Of a DNA stretch of 64,000 bases, positions 38,444 through 47,193 are shown one piece after another. Source of the DNA: Mariniphaga sp. (GTDB taxonomy: Bacteria; Bacteroidota; Bacteroidia; Bacteroidales; Prolixibacteraceae); contig JAGXGA010000055.1 of assembly GCA_024636975.1 (NCBI GenBank), positions 1-64,000 on the forward strand, written 5' to 3'. The notes below the pieces were generated by a model. The model saw only the letters and a program-made list of their open reading frames with translations. It ran no database searches and was not told where the DNA came from. Within the stretch, counting starts at the first letter, position 1. Each line of letters opens with the position of its first letter. The position numbers and the translations under genes are program-made.

Positions 38444-40318
38444 ATGATAATTTATAGCGATAATATAAAAAAGTATGATGCCAAACTACTTAAGATATGC
38501 AAGTTATTAAATCGTATTTCATTTCTCAGGTTATTTATTTTTGTCATTTCAAGTATCATTCTTATATACTTGTTTAATTTCAAATTATTTACACACATTC
38601 TGATTGTTTTCCCACTATCGCTAGTGTGTTTTGCTGTTGCAATCAAGCATCATAACAAAACAGCTTTTCTAAAAAAGCATACAGCATTCCTGAAAAAAAT
38701 AAATGAATCGGAAGTTTTAAGAGTAGAATGTAATCTGGAAGAATTTGATACCGGACATAAATTTATTAATCAAAATCACCCTTATACCTCTGATTTAGAT
38801 ATTTTTGGGCAACATTCCATTTTTCAATTGGTTAACAGAACAACTACAGAGGCTGGTATGATCCGCTTATCAGAATGGCTATCTGAACCTGCATCTAAAT
38901 CTGAAATACATGACAGACAAAATGCATTAAAAGAAATCTCTCAAAAATTGGATTGGAGGCAAGATTTTCAGGCGTCGGGCATGCACTATCAAAATAAAAA
39001 TAGTGATTATAATAAATTGTTGGATTGGGTAGAAGCATCTGTGGTTTTATTAAAATATCGGCAAATATATATGGCAGTTGCAATAATTCTTTCGGTTCTG
39101 TCAGTACTTGGCTTATATTTATTCACGATTAATTTGTTTTCATCAAATTTGAATCCATCAAACTGGTATATTTATATACTTCCCTTTATTACTGTTTTAT
39201 TTATTAATCAATTAATTTTAAGAAAAGTAAAACCCATAGCTGATGATATCGTTAAGACTTCACAAGCGAATATCAATATATTAAAAGGCTATCGGGCACT
39301 TATCCATAAAATTGAAAGTGAAAGTTTCAAGGCAAAAAAATTATGCCACTTGCAATCAATTCTCATAAAAAGCAAATTTTCAGCATTTAAGGAAATTAAC
39401 AAGTTGTGCAGATTACTGGAATTCTCTCAACAAAGAGGTGTGAAAATAAAATATATAGCAATCGGTGGAAATCAACTTTATTCTCTGTTAAACAGTTTCC
39501 TGTTAATTGATATTTACATGATTATTGGAACAGAAAAATGGAAATCAAAAAATAAAGCGCATTTAAAATCATGGGCTGAAGTAGTTAGTGAGTTTGAAGT
39601 AATAAATAGTCTTGCAGGTTTTTGCTATTCAAACCCATCATATACATTCCCGGAAATTACAGAAAAGCATAACTATGTACATTTTGTGTCGTTAGGTCAT
39701 CCTTTAATCAATTCTAAAAAACGAGTTTGTAATAATTTTCACACTGAGGGACAAGGTGATGTTGTTATGATTACCGGTTCCAATATGGGAGGAAAAAGCA
39801 CTTTTTTAAGGTCCGTCGGCGTAAACCTTGTATTGGCTTTAGCTGGTGCTCCTTGTTGTGCAGAATATGGACAGGTTTCGAACCTGAAAATCTATACAAG
39901 TATGAGAACCCAGGATAATTTGAAGGGAGGAATTTCTTCTTTTTATGCAGAATTAAATAAAGTAGAAAAAATGTTGAAATTGATAGAAAGTAATCACAAT
40001 GTATTTTTTCTTTTGGATGAGATGTTTAAGGGAACAAATTCAGAAGATAGACATAAAGGAGGTTTTTCGTTGATAAATCAATTAAGTAAGCTCAAAACGT
40101 CAGGAATTATTGCCACACACGATATTAAACTTGCAAAGTTAGCGGGGAATAAATCATTAGTTACAAATTATAGTTTTAATAGTGAGATTAAAAATGATTC
40201 AATGCATTTCAGTTATAAGCTTCATCCAGGTATATGCACTGACTTTAATGCAAGTGAGCTTATGAAAAAGAGTGGAATTAAAATTTTATCGAATATTGCA
40301 GATGAACAAGAGGAATAG
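38444..40318 (+). CDS. MutS-family ATPase with membrane segments
   Basis: A 624-residue MutS-related protein. The C-terminal third is the MutS ATPase: Walker A TGSNMGGKSTF at about residues 443-453, a Q-loop-like CAEYGQVS, the signature region GGISSFYAEL, and Walker B FFLLDEMFKGTNSEDR at about 521-536. The N-terminal mismatch-binding domain I of MutS is absent. Instead hydrophobic segments occur at about 28-66 and 205-250, so the protein is probably membrane-anchored. Such proteins are frequent in Bacteroidota and are not known to do mismatch repair. Monocistronic; AT-rich upstream DNA. Confidence 0.88.
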   Translation: MIIYSDNIKKYDAKLLKICKLLNRISFLRLFIFVISSIILIYLFNFKLFTHILIVFPLSLVCFAVAIKHHNKTAFLKKHTAFLKKINESEVLRVECNLEEFDTGHKFINQNHPYTSDLDIFGQHSIFQLVNRTTTEAGMIRLSEWLSEPASKSEIHDRQNALKEISQKLDWRQDFQASGMHYQNKNSDYNKLLDWVEASVVLLKYRQIYMAVAIILSVLSVLGLYLFTINLFSSNLNPSNWYIYILPFITVLFINQLILRKVKPIADDIVKTSQANINILKGYRALIHKIESESFKAKKLCHLQSILIKSKFSAFKEINKLCRLLEFSQQRGVKIKYIAIGGNQLYSLLNSFLLIDIYMIIGTEKWKSKNKAHLKSWAEVVSEFEVINSLAGFCYSNPSYTFPEITEKHNYVHFVSLGHPLINSKKRVCNNFHTEGQGDVVMITGSNMGGKSTFLRSVGVNLVLALAGAPCCAEYGQVSNLKIYTSMRTQDNLKGGISSFYAELNKVEKMLKLIESNHNVFFLLDEMFKGTNSEDRHKGGFSLINQLSKLKTSGIIATHDIKLAKLAGNKSLVTNYSFNSEIKNDSMHFSYKLHPGICTDFNASELMKKSGIKILSNIADEQEE

Positions 40319-40492
40319 ACCTTTTCTGGCCCCGAAGTTATTTGAACTATGAATATGACGTGTCAGAAATTGATATTGAACAAATCTTAATGATTTTCCA
40401 TTTAATTATGACAGGTTTAGAAATTACCGTTTCAATTTAAGTGCAAAAGTGAGAGTAATCAAAATAATAATTATAAAAATCAAAAAAAGTTA

Positions 40493-42475
40493 ATGCATTT
40501 ACCATTACTACAAGACATACTCATCCTTTTAGGATTTTCAGTCGTCATTGTTTTCGCGCTGCAGCGACTGAAATTACCTTCGATAATCGGTTTTCTGCTG
40601 ACAGGTATAATTATAGGACCTTCTGGATTTAGCCTTATTTATGCAGTAGAGGAAGTAGAAATCCTGTCTGAAATTGGGGTAATTCTGTTACTCTTTGTGA
40701 TTGGCATGGAATTGTCGATCAAGCAATTAATCTCTATCAAAAGGACGGTTTTTATTGGTGGATTTTTGCAGGTAGGTATTACAGTACTTGTAGCGGGACT
40801 TTTATATTACTTTTTGGGCAATCCATGGAATGAGTCGGTATTTGTGGGGTTTCTATTTTCTTTATCGAGTACAGCAATAGTCCTAAAAACCTTACAAGAC
40901 AGGCAGCAGATTACTGCTCCTTTTGCAAGAAATGCATTGGCAATTTTAATCTTTCAGGACATTATTGTGGTACCAATGATGCTAGTTACCCCAATGATAG
41001 CAGGAGAATCAGCGAATATTGGAATGAGTATTCTAACTTTACTTTTAAAGTCTGTTGTTGTTCTTGTAATCACTTTTATCAGCGCGCGGTATGTTGTTCC
41101 AAGGTTGATGCATGCTGTGGCGAAAACCAATAGCAAAGAGCTTTTCCTCCTGGTTACAATCACACTTTGTTTTGCGGTTGCATTTCTTACTTCAGAAGCC
41201 GGTTTGTCATTGGCGTTAGGGGCTTTTCTTGCAGGTCTGATTGTTTCTGAATCAGAATACAGCCATCAGGCCACTAGTATAATCCTGCCTTTCAGAGAAT
41301 TATTTACAAGTTTCTTTTTCATTTCAGTGGGTATGCTGCTTGATTTGAATTTTTTCCTGAATAACATCCCTGTCATATTGCTACTGGTTTTGGCTGTATT
41401 TATCATTAAATCAATCATTGCATCAATAGCTGTTGCAATTTTGAAATACCCAACGCGAACAGTACTTTTAACAGGCTTATCGCTTTTTCAGGTTGGGGAA
41501 TTTGCTTTCATTCTCTCAAAAGTGGGCATAGAATACAATTTGTTAAATGCTCAAACCAATCAATATTTTTTATCTGTTTCCATCGTGTCTATGATATTAA
41601 CTCCGTTTATAATCATTTTTTCAGAAAATATTGCCAACAAATTTATAAGTGTTTCAAAAAAGATAGGATTTGACAGCACATTAGTTTCAGCAGAAAGCAA
41701 AGCTGATATTTCCGCTCACGATTTGGAAAATCATTTAGTTATAATTGGATACGGACTGAATGGAAGTAATTTGGCAAAGGCAGCGGCATCAAGTAATATT
41801 CCTTATGTTGTTATCGAGATGAATGCCGAAACTGTCAAACGCGAAAAAGCAAAAGGGGTTCCTATAATTTTCGGTGATGCCACCCAGGACCACATTCTCG
41901 AAACTGTGCATCTTTCAAGTGCCAGAGCAGCTGTAATTGCTATTTCAAACAACTTTGCAACCCGAAGTATTATTAAAAATGTCCGTTCTCACTCTGATTC
42001 GCTCTATTTGGTTGTGCGGACACGATTCGTTAAGGAAACATCCGAATTAATTGCTTTAGGTGCAGACAAAGTAATTCCGGAAGAGTTTGAAACTTCAATA
42101 CAAATATTCACCAATGTTCTCCAAAATTTTCTTGTCCCCGAAGACGATATTGAACAGCTTATCGAAATGGTCAGGGCTGACAATTACGAATTATTTAAGG
42201 GTGATTTAAAACATCCCAAAACCTGGCGACCGTATGAATTAGCAGATTTCAACATCACGTGCTTAAGAATGAATGCAGACAGCAATAAATTTTTAGGGAA
42301 ACCATTAGAAGAATTGAACATAAGGGCTGAATACGGAATAAATATCCTGGGTATCAAGAGAAAAAATGAACTGATGGAAAGTATACAACCAAAAGAAATA
42401 TTAAAACAAGGCGATATAATTTACATACAGGGAAATCAAACTAATATTGAGCATTTCCATAAACTGATAAAATAA
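40493..42475 (+). CDS. CPA2-family cation/proton antiporter with RCK domains (Kef/YbaL type)
   Basis: A 660-residue transporter: 12-13 membrane helices over residues 1-385 (Na+/H+ exchanger domain, with GFLLTGIIIGPSG and ALGAFLAGLIVSESEYSHQ), then a TrkA-N/RCK nucleotide domain from about 413 (HLVIIGYGLNGSNLAKA) to 535, and a TrkA-C domain from about 575 to the end (NIRAEYGINILGIKR). It should exchange K+ (or Na+) for H+ under control of NAD(H) or another nucleotide. Together with Mrp it gives the region a cation-homeostasis theme. No operon partner is seen. Confidence 0.93.
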   Translation: MHLPLLQDILILLGFSVVIVFALQRLKLPSIIGFLLTGIIIGPSGFSLIYAVEEVEILSEIGVILLLFVIGMELSIKQLISIKRTVFIGGFLQVGITVLVAGLLYYFLGNPWNESVFVGFLFSLSSTAIVLKTLQDRQQITAPFARNALAILIFQDIIVVPMMLVTPMIAGESANIGMSILTLLLKSVVVLVITFISARYVVPRLMHAVAKTNSKELFLLVTITLCFAVAFLTSEAGLSLALGAFLAGLIVSESEYSHQATSIILPFRELFTSFFFISVGMLLDLNFFLNNIPVILLLVLAVFIIKSIIASIAVAILKYPTRTVLLTGLSLFQVGEFAFILSKVGIEYNLLNAQTNQYFLSVSIVSMILTPFIIIFSENIANKFISVSKKIGFDSTLVSAESKADISAHDLENHLVIIGYGLNGSNLAKAAASSNIPYVVIEMNAETVKREKAKGVPIIFGDATQDHILETVHLSSARAAVIAISNNFATRSIIKNVRSHSDSLYLVVRTRFVKETSELIALGADKVIPEEFETSIQIFTNVLQNFLVPEDDIEQLIEMVRADNYELFKGDLKHPKTWRPYELADFNITCLRMNADSNKFLGKPLEELNIRAEYGINILGIKRKNELMESIQPKEILKQGDIIYIQGNQTNIEHFHKLIK

Positions 42476-42581
42476 AACAACGAAGGTTAAGTGTAACCAT
42501 TAAACACCAGCATCAATGAAAATTAGCGGATTTACCAATACCGGAATAAAGATTTAAAGGGCTACTAAACAAGATATTGGT

Positions 42582-43010
42582 ATGATAACTCAACTGTTTC
42601 GTGATACTATTCAAAATGTAAACTCAAAAGATTATCCAACAGATGAAATAGAAGATTGGTCATCATGGTGGACCGACCATGAAAAATGGGAAGAAAAGAT
42701 TGAAAAACAATATTTTATTAAAGCAATATTTGAAGATAAATTAGTTGGATTTAGTTCATTGGCAACCGATGGATATCTGGATTTTATGTTTACTCACAAA
42801 GACTACCAAAGACAAGGGGTTGCCGGCAACCTGATAAGGATGATTGAAAGGAAAGCAAAAGAACAAGGTAATGATGTGATTTATTCAGATGTAAGCATTA
42901 CAGCTAAAAGATTTTTTGAAAAGCACGGATATGTTGTTGAAAAAAAACAATTCAAAAGGTCAAAGAATAAAGAATTAATCAATTTCAGGATGACAAAAAA
43001 GAATAAATAA
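42582..43010 (+). CDS. GNAT acetyltransferase with damaged 5-prime end
   Basis: A 142-residue GNAT acetyltransferase: the acetyl-CoA motif is YQRQGVAGNLIRMIE and the C-terminal motif AKRFFEKHGYVVEKK. From the ATG at 42582 the first strand of the fold is missing. The missing residues can be read in frame just upstream (R-A-T-K-Q-D-I-G at 42558-42581) but an in-frame TAA stands at 42555-42557 before any ATG. Either the protein starts at 42582 as a shortened form or the start region has decayed. It marks the left margin of the decayed-gene island. Confidence 0.8.
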   Translation: MITQLFRDTIQNVNSKDYPTDEIEDWSSWWTDHEKWEEKIEKQYFIKAIFEDKLVGFSSLATDGYLDFMFTHKDYQRQGVAGNLIRMIERKAKEQGNDVIYSDVSITAKRFFEKHGYVVEKKQFKRSKNKELINFRMTKKNK

Positions 43011-43164
43011 CAGCACCCGGTCGATTAGATTCCCGCTGAGTAGAAAGGGAACGTAGCCCCCGCTTTTTTAATCGTTCAACCTGAATGTAATTCCCGGTAC
43101 CTATAAAATATCGGGAGGGCTTTGACAAGGTAGTGGTTACTTAAAAATAATAGAAAATAAAAAT

Positions 43165-43290
43165 AACCAACCTGCGCCTGAGTGTTACAACATTTGCGAA
43201 AGTGGTTGGCACAATTTCACCGACAGTCTGACCGAGTTCATAAACTCAGGAATTGGTAAGCCATTTAAAATTTCAAAGAAACTGCCTTAA
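43165..43290 (+). pseudogene. Possible C-terminal gene remnant, family not recognised
   Basis: An open stretch without a start codon reads ...CYNICESGWHNFTDS... and ends ...FKISKKLP with a stop at 43288-43290. The composition looks protein-like and the surroundings are non-coding, so it may be the tail of a lost gene. I cannot assign a family. Confidence 0.3.
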
Positions 43291-43599
43291 ATTGAAATAT
43301 TAAACGGATTGATGACTTTCAATTCATTGAAAAGTCAGGCATTAAATTTTCATGTACTTTAATCTAAAAGGAAAAAATAAGCACGGCACGCCGATGGGGT
43401 AGTATGTAGTAAAATAGTTCCCGTTTGTGATTTACTATCGAATTGTTGGTACATTAATACAGGTAATTGCAATTTTCCATACAAGTAGAAATCCCGAAAT
43501 ATGGAATGAGCGAACATAAAGCTCATACGCCCGGTTGGGCAGATGGCAGCCGCCCAAAACCAGCCAGTGCATCAGACATATGAATAGAATTATAATTCA

Positions 43600-43752
43600 A
43601 TGACCGATATTACCAAACACAAAACAGATGACACCAGTGCAGTTATAGCTAATTGGATACGAAACCGCAACACGATTGAGTTTTAAGGCATCTAGGAGAT
43701 TTTTTATAATCCTGGTTTTAAACCCTTCGAATTCGAGGGGTTTAGAACCGGC
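43600..43752 (+). pseudogene. KilA-N domain fragment with nonsense mutations
   Basis: From 43600 the frame reads MTDITKHKTDDTSAVIANW, RNRNTIEF, then TAA and TAG within five codons, then EIFYNPGFKPFEFEGFRT. This is the KilA-N DNA-binding domain pattern (TDI-KYK-DDP-AVI-NW-R-RNTIEFLG-WE-LYNP-FKP-EF). The two stops replace the expected Leu (TTA to TAA) and Trp (TGG to TAG). KilA-N proteins occur in phages and mobile islands. What follows (43753-43860) is GC-rich DNA without similarity. Confidence 0.7.
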
Positions 43753-43924
43753 GCGCGGAACCGCCCCGAGGGTTCCGGGAATGCTTTGGGTGTGAAGGGC
43801 TGCACGGCCAACAGGTGCAGCCGGGCCGGAAGGAATCTTTAGTGTTCACATCCACCAAAGTTAATGGTTCAAGAAAGATGATATGTATAGAAAGTTGAAA
43901 ATTATTATCATTAAAAGCAGCCTT

Positions 43925-43975
43925 TGTAAAGAAAATTGATTTTTCTTTACAGAATGTGGTATATTCTGTAAAGAA
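43925..43975 (+). promoter_or_regulatory. Triple palindromic operator upstream of fic
   Basis: Two overlapping perfect inverted repeats: TGTAAAGAAAA (43925-43935) with TTTTCTTTACA (43941-43951), and TTCTTTACAGAAT (43943-43955) with ATTCTGTAAAGAA (43963-43975). Three half-sites of TTCTTTACA thus lie 20-70 bp before the Fic start. A HTH protein must bind here; the winged-helix C-terminus of the Fic protein itself is a candidate. Confidence 0.75.
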
Positions 43976-43995
43976 AACATCGAAATCTGTACACA

Positions 43996-45076
43996 ATGAA
44001 TCACATGGAAAAATTTTAAATTAAAAGTACTTCCTTTAGTTGTTGATGTTGAAACTAAAGCAGTCTTGAAAAGTTTGCCCACAGCGCATGCAGCATTAGC
44101 TGAATTAAAAGGGATTGCATCGACAATTCCAAACCAAACCATTTTGATAAACACATTAGGGTTACAAGAAGCAAAAGACAGTTCTGCAATTGAAAATATA
44201 ATTACAACTCATGATGAATTATACAAATCGGAATTAAATTTCGAATCTTTTAAATCGCCTGATGCAAAAGAAGTTCAAAATTATATCTCTGCGTTAAAAA
44301 AAGGTTTTGAATTAATTAAAACCAAGGGGCTGATTACAAATAATATAATTATTGAAATTCAAAAGGAATTGGAAGGAAACAGTGCCGGTTTTCGAAAATT
44401 ACCCGGAACTGCTTTGAAAAATTCATCAACAGGAGAAATCATTTATACTCCACCGCAAGACATTAATGAAATAAACAAATTGATGGCAAATCTCGAAAAA
44501 TTTATAAATGATCCTTCAATGTGCGATTGTGACCCAGTTATTAAAATGGCAATTATCCATTATCAGTTTGAAAGTATTCACCCATTTTACGATGGAAATG
44601 GACGAACAGGAAGAATAATAAACATACTTTATCTGATCAATGAAAAATTACAAAATCTCCCAATTTTATACTTAAGCAACTATATCATTCAAAATAAATC
44701 AGATTATTACAGATTGTTACAACAAGTCAGGGACAATGAAAATTGGGAGGAATGGCTTCTATTTATGATTCATGGAATTGAAATAACTTCGAGGGAAACA
44801 ATTGATTTAATTATCCAGATTCGGGAGTTAATGTTGGAATACAAACATAAACTTCGGGCCAACTACAAATTTTACAGCCAGGATTTATTAAATAATCTGT
44901 TTAAACATCCCTACACAAAAATTGAATTCATTGTTAATGACCTGAATGTTTCAAGAATAACAGCTGCAAACTATCTGAATAAATTAGCTTATGATGGAAT
45001 TTTAAGAAAAGAAAGAATTGGAACCGGAAATTATTATATAAATGAAAAATTATTTAATCTGTTGGCAAAAAGATAA
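43996..45076 (+). CDS. fic: Fic family protein, one-base frameshift near the start
   Basis: An adenylyltransferase (AMPylation) protein. The Fic motif HPFYDGNGRTGR is intact and the inhibitory helix motif SSAIEN ([S/T]xxxE[G/N]) stands in front of it, so this is a class II, self-inhibited Fic. A winged-helix domain closes the protein (KIEFIVNDLNVSRITAANYL). The natural beginning MNHMEKF-KLKVLPLVV is split: ATG at 43996 reads into TAA at 44017, whereas K-L-K-V-L-P continues one base later. One extra T in the TTTT run at 44014-44017 explains this. Downstream of it, the first usable start is TTG at 44066. A true mutation and a sequencing slip cannot be told apart here. Confidence 0.88.
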
Positions 45077-45084
45077 AAACCACA

Positions 45085-45326
45085 TAGCCCCGCTTTGAAA
45101 AAAACAGCGGCCGGTTTAAGGACATCCGGTGGGAGGATGTGCATGCACAGCTGGAGGATAAGGCCAATGGCCAGAAACTGCGGTCGCTTCATGAGATGGA
45201 GCAGAGCGGTGGTGAGCCGGATGTGGTGGGGGTGGAGGAGCGGACAAGGGAGGTGCTATTCTGCGACTGCGCCGCCGAAGCCCTACGGGGCGCAGGACCC
45301 TGTGCTACGACGATGAGGCGCTGGAA
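45085..45326 (+). pseudogene. DUF4256 gene fragment
   Basis: The frame RFEKNSGRFKDIRWEDV (from 45091), then KLRSLHEMEQSGGEPDVVGV and FCDCAAE matches the DUF4256 family (family form RF-KN--RHKG-EW--V, L--NEME-TGGEPDVV, F-DCSAESP-GRRSLCYD). At about 45281 one base is missing, and the family sequence resumes one frame over as PTGRRTLCYDDEALE. It then stops abruptly at 45326 where GNAT sequence begins. The start and C-terminal two thirds are lost. G+C is clearly higher (about 60%) than in the Fic gene, suggesting a separate origin. Confidence 0.75.
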
Positions 45327-45726
45327 ATTGAACGTGTTTACGTGCTGAAAGAATTTCATGGTAAAAAAGTCGGACAAAAACTCAATGAAACGAGCATGCT
45401 TGTAAAAAACACAAACACCGATGTACAAATTGCATGCGAGTTCCATCCGGTAGAAAATATTGCTAAAATAAATGAACTTGAACCAATAGATAATCAGTAA
45501 TTTAAAAATTTGTAAGGATGAAAAGGCACTTACAATTGCCCGGCAAAAATCCATTGATTACGTGTGGTTAGGTGTTTGGGAAAAGAACTATAGAGCCATC
45601 CGGTTTTATGAGAAAAATGGATTTATAGCATTCGATAACCATATTTTCAGGTCGGGAGCCAGCGAACAGACCGACATAATGATGAAACTAAAAATTGAAT
45701 ATCGAAATGCAGTCTGGCAGGATTAG
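45327..45726 (+). pseudogene. GNAT acetyltransferase fragments split by an insertion
   Basis: IERVYVLKEFHGKKVGQKL (45327-45385) is the acetyl-CoA-binding motif of a GNAT enzyme. The continuation DEKALTIARQKSIDYVWLGV and NYRAIRFYEKNGFIAF is found at 45519-45726 and ends in a natural stop. Between them lies an unrelated 133-bp insert. The N-terminal half of the GNAT is replaced by the DUF4256 fragment, giving an apparent in-frame fusion at 45326/45327. It cannot produce a working enzyme. Confidence 0.75.
45386..45518 (+). repeat. 133-bp insert with a 16-bp-class hairpin, related to 49331-49395
   Basis: The insert begins AATGAAACGAGCATG and contains an imperfect inverted repeat, AAC-GA-GCATGCTTGTA paired with TACAA-ATT-GCATGC-GA-GTT, ending ...GAGTTCCATCCG. 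A second sequence with the same outer framework (AATGAAACGAACATG ... AAGTTCCATCCG) but different, internally compensating stem bases lies at 49331-49395. Confidence 0.5.
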
Positions 45727-46131
45727 GTGGATAATAGGTTGTGATTAAGCAGCCATTTATTGTAATCCTGCCACTCCTGCATCTGAGCGCCCGGGACCAG
45801 CGGTTTCCCTGCCCGACTGCCTGCCCGACTACCTCATTCAGGCGGGCCTGCCCGACTGCCTGCCCGACTACCTTATTCAGGCGGGCGTCATTCAGGCGGG
45901 CGAACCGCTGATTGATTACAGATCTGCCCTCCCTGCATCCCGTTTGCCTTTCATCCTGCCGTCAGCCTGAATGTTAAGGAAGGCATTCCAAAAACACAAA
46001 AGCCACATGCACCAGCCGTTATTGCCTTTTCCAGGAAGGAATGGAAAAAAACCAGTCGCCAGATTCAATGTTTATGAAATAAATACGTACCATGAGAGCC
46101 ACTTAACAATGATGAATTGCTAAAGATTTGC
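45727..46131 (+). repeat. Island repeat block 1 with hairpin element (45798-45910)
   Basis: It begins GATTAGGTGGATAATAGG, continues to GCATCTGAGCGCCCGGG, then the 113-bp hairpin element CAGCGGTTTCCC...GCGAACCGCTG. Inside it are four CTGCCCGACT units alternating with three ATTCAGGCGGGC units. After it, about 220 bp (CTGATTGATTACAGATCTGC to the VapB promoter) is nearly identical to 52381-52620, the start of a long duplication. The phrase CACATGCACCAGCCGTTAT at 46003-46022 is shared by most blocks. Confidence 0.85.
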
Positions 46132-46139
46132 TAATTTTG
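46132..46139 (+). promoter_or_regulatory. -7 promoter box of VapBC copy 1
   Basis: TAATTTTG fits TAnnTTTG exactly, 18 bp before the ATG at 46157. The same box is kept in copy 2. Confidence 0.55.
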
Positions 46140-46156
46140 TATATAAGACAAATGTT

Positions 46157-46384
46157 ATGGCTGATATCGTAATAAAATACAGTTTATTAAATAACAGTGC
46201 ACGAAATCAGGTAAATGATTTCCTGGATTTTCTTCTTCAAAAGCAAAGGGAAAAAGGAAATAATTCGCTTTCATCGTACAAGAAAAAGATACTTGGTGTT
46301 ACTACCTGGTCCGATTCAGATATTGAAGCCTTTCAAGTGAATCAGAAGTTATTTAACACATCATGGAAACCTGAAAAATGGTAG
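46157..46384 (+). CDS. Antitoxin of VapBC-type pair, copy 1
   Basis: A 75-residue small protein with Leu/Asn/Gln-rich N-terminus (IKYSLLNNSARNQVNDFLDFLL) and a C-terminal toxin-binding tail (LGVTTWSDSDIEAFQVNQKLFN, SWKPEKW). This pattern is typical of DUF2281-like VapB antitoxins that neutralise a PIN toxin. The stop overlaps the toxin start by seven bases, so the pair is translationally coupled. Nearly identical to the protein at 52634-52861. Confidence 0.85.
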   Translation: MADIVIKYSLLNNSARNQVNDFLDFLLQKQREKGNNSLSSYKKKILGVTTWSDSDIEAFQVNQKLFNTSWKPEKW

Positions 46385-46749
46385 TAGATACGAGTATTTT
46401 TATTGAATACCTGAGAGCAAAAGACAAGAAAAAGAGTACGCTGTTTGCAATACCAGATGCAACGCAACTTTACATTTCATCTGTTACCATGTATGAGCTT
46501 TTAATGGGTGCAACAGATGAAAACAAGCAGAAGGATATAAAACTTCTGACAGAGGATTTACCAGTGCTGCCGTTCGATGATAGTGTATCCAAAAAAGCTG
46601 CTGAAATATATCATCAACTCCGCCTGGCAAATAATATGATCGAATTTCGCGATATATTCATAGCCGCTACATGCCTGGTTTTTGAATTGCCATTAAAGAC
46701 TCTGAACAAGAAACATTTCGAAAGAATCAAAGGACTCAATATTCAATAA
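46378..46749 (+). CDS. vapC: PIN-domain toxin VapC, copy 1
   Basis: A 123-residue PIN-domain ribonuclease. Acidic active-site residues: D4 in VVDTSIFIEYL, E41-type in VTMYELLMGA, and D in EFRDIFIAATCL. VapC toxins cleave tRNA or rRNA when freed from VapB. The copy is intact. Its paralogue at 52855 differs at about ten residues, of which RDIFIAA versus RELLIAA lies at the active site: the usual PIN acid D is E in the second copy. Confidence 0.9.
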   Translation: MVVDTSIFIEYLRAKDKKKSTLFAIPDATQLYISSVTMYELLMGATDENKQKDIKLLTEDLPVLPFDDSVSKKAAEIYHQLRLANNMIEFRDIFIAATCLVFELPLKTLNKKHFERIKGLNIQ

Positions 46750-47091
46750 TACTACCCACAATTGACCAGGCGGCGCCTGCATGAATAACGGGAAGATGTT
46801 CCAATAAAGAAGAGGGCATCAGGCGCCAGAGCAGTGGTTTATAGTAATTCTGCAGCCTGCATCGGGGCGCCCGGGAGCAGCGGTTTCCCTGCCCGACTGC
46901 CTGCCCGACAACCTGCCCGACAACCTGCCCGACTACGTCATTCAGGCGGGCGTCATTCAGGCGGGCGAACCGCTGATTTGACCATCCTGAATGAACAGGA
47001 AGGCTTTCCACAAACAAAAGGGCCACATGCACCAGCCGTTATACCTTACCCTAAATAGAATTAAGACTAAATCAACCAACCGCCCGTAAAA
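46750..47091 (+). repeat. Island repeat block 2 with hairpin element (46878-46975)
   Basis: It opens with a partial module (TAGGCGG-like, CGGGAAGATGTTCC), then GCATCGGGGCGCCCGGGAG and the 98-bp hairpin with four CTGCCCGAC units followed by two CATTCAGGCGGGC units. After the hairpin: CCTGAATGAACAGGAAGGC, CCACATGCACCAGCCGTTAT and CCAACCGCCCG, leading into the conserved promoter module of the DUF1016 gene. Confidence 0.85.
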
Positions 47092-47159
47092 TTCTCCCCT
47101 AAAGCATCATATGTTTAGAATTCTTTTTTATCTTGCATCTTAAATTTTAACTGAATCAC
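47092..47159 (+). promoter_or_regulatory. Conserved leader/promoter module, copy a
   Basis: The module CTAAAGCATCAT, TTTAGAATTCTTTTTTATC, TTAAATTTTAACTGAA is shared with 50301-50364, 56772-56826 and 58728-58789. TATCTTG at 47129-47135 is the likely -7 box. A 14-codon leader frame (ATG at 47160) overlaps the DUF1016 start at 47194. Confidence 0.6.
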
Positions 47160-47193
47160 ATGAATACCAACAAAGAAAACTTCAAAGCAGATA

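Noticed and set aside
45139-45348. A real 69-residue protein over the DUF4256 fragment
   Set aside because: The frame is the correct DUF4256 frame only up to about 45281; after a lost base it runs out of frame, so it is a pseudogene and not a gene.
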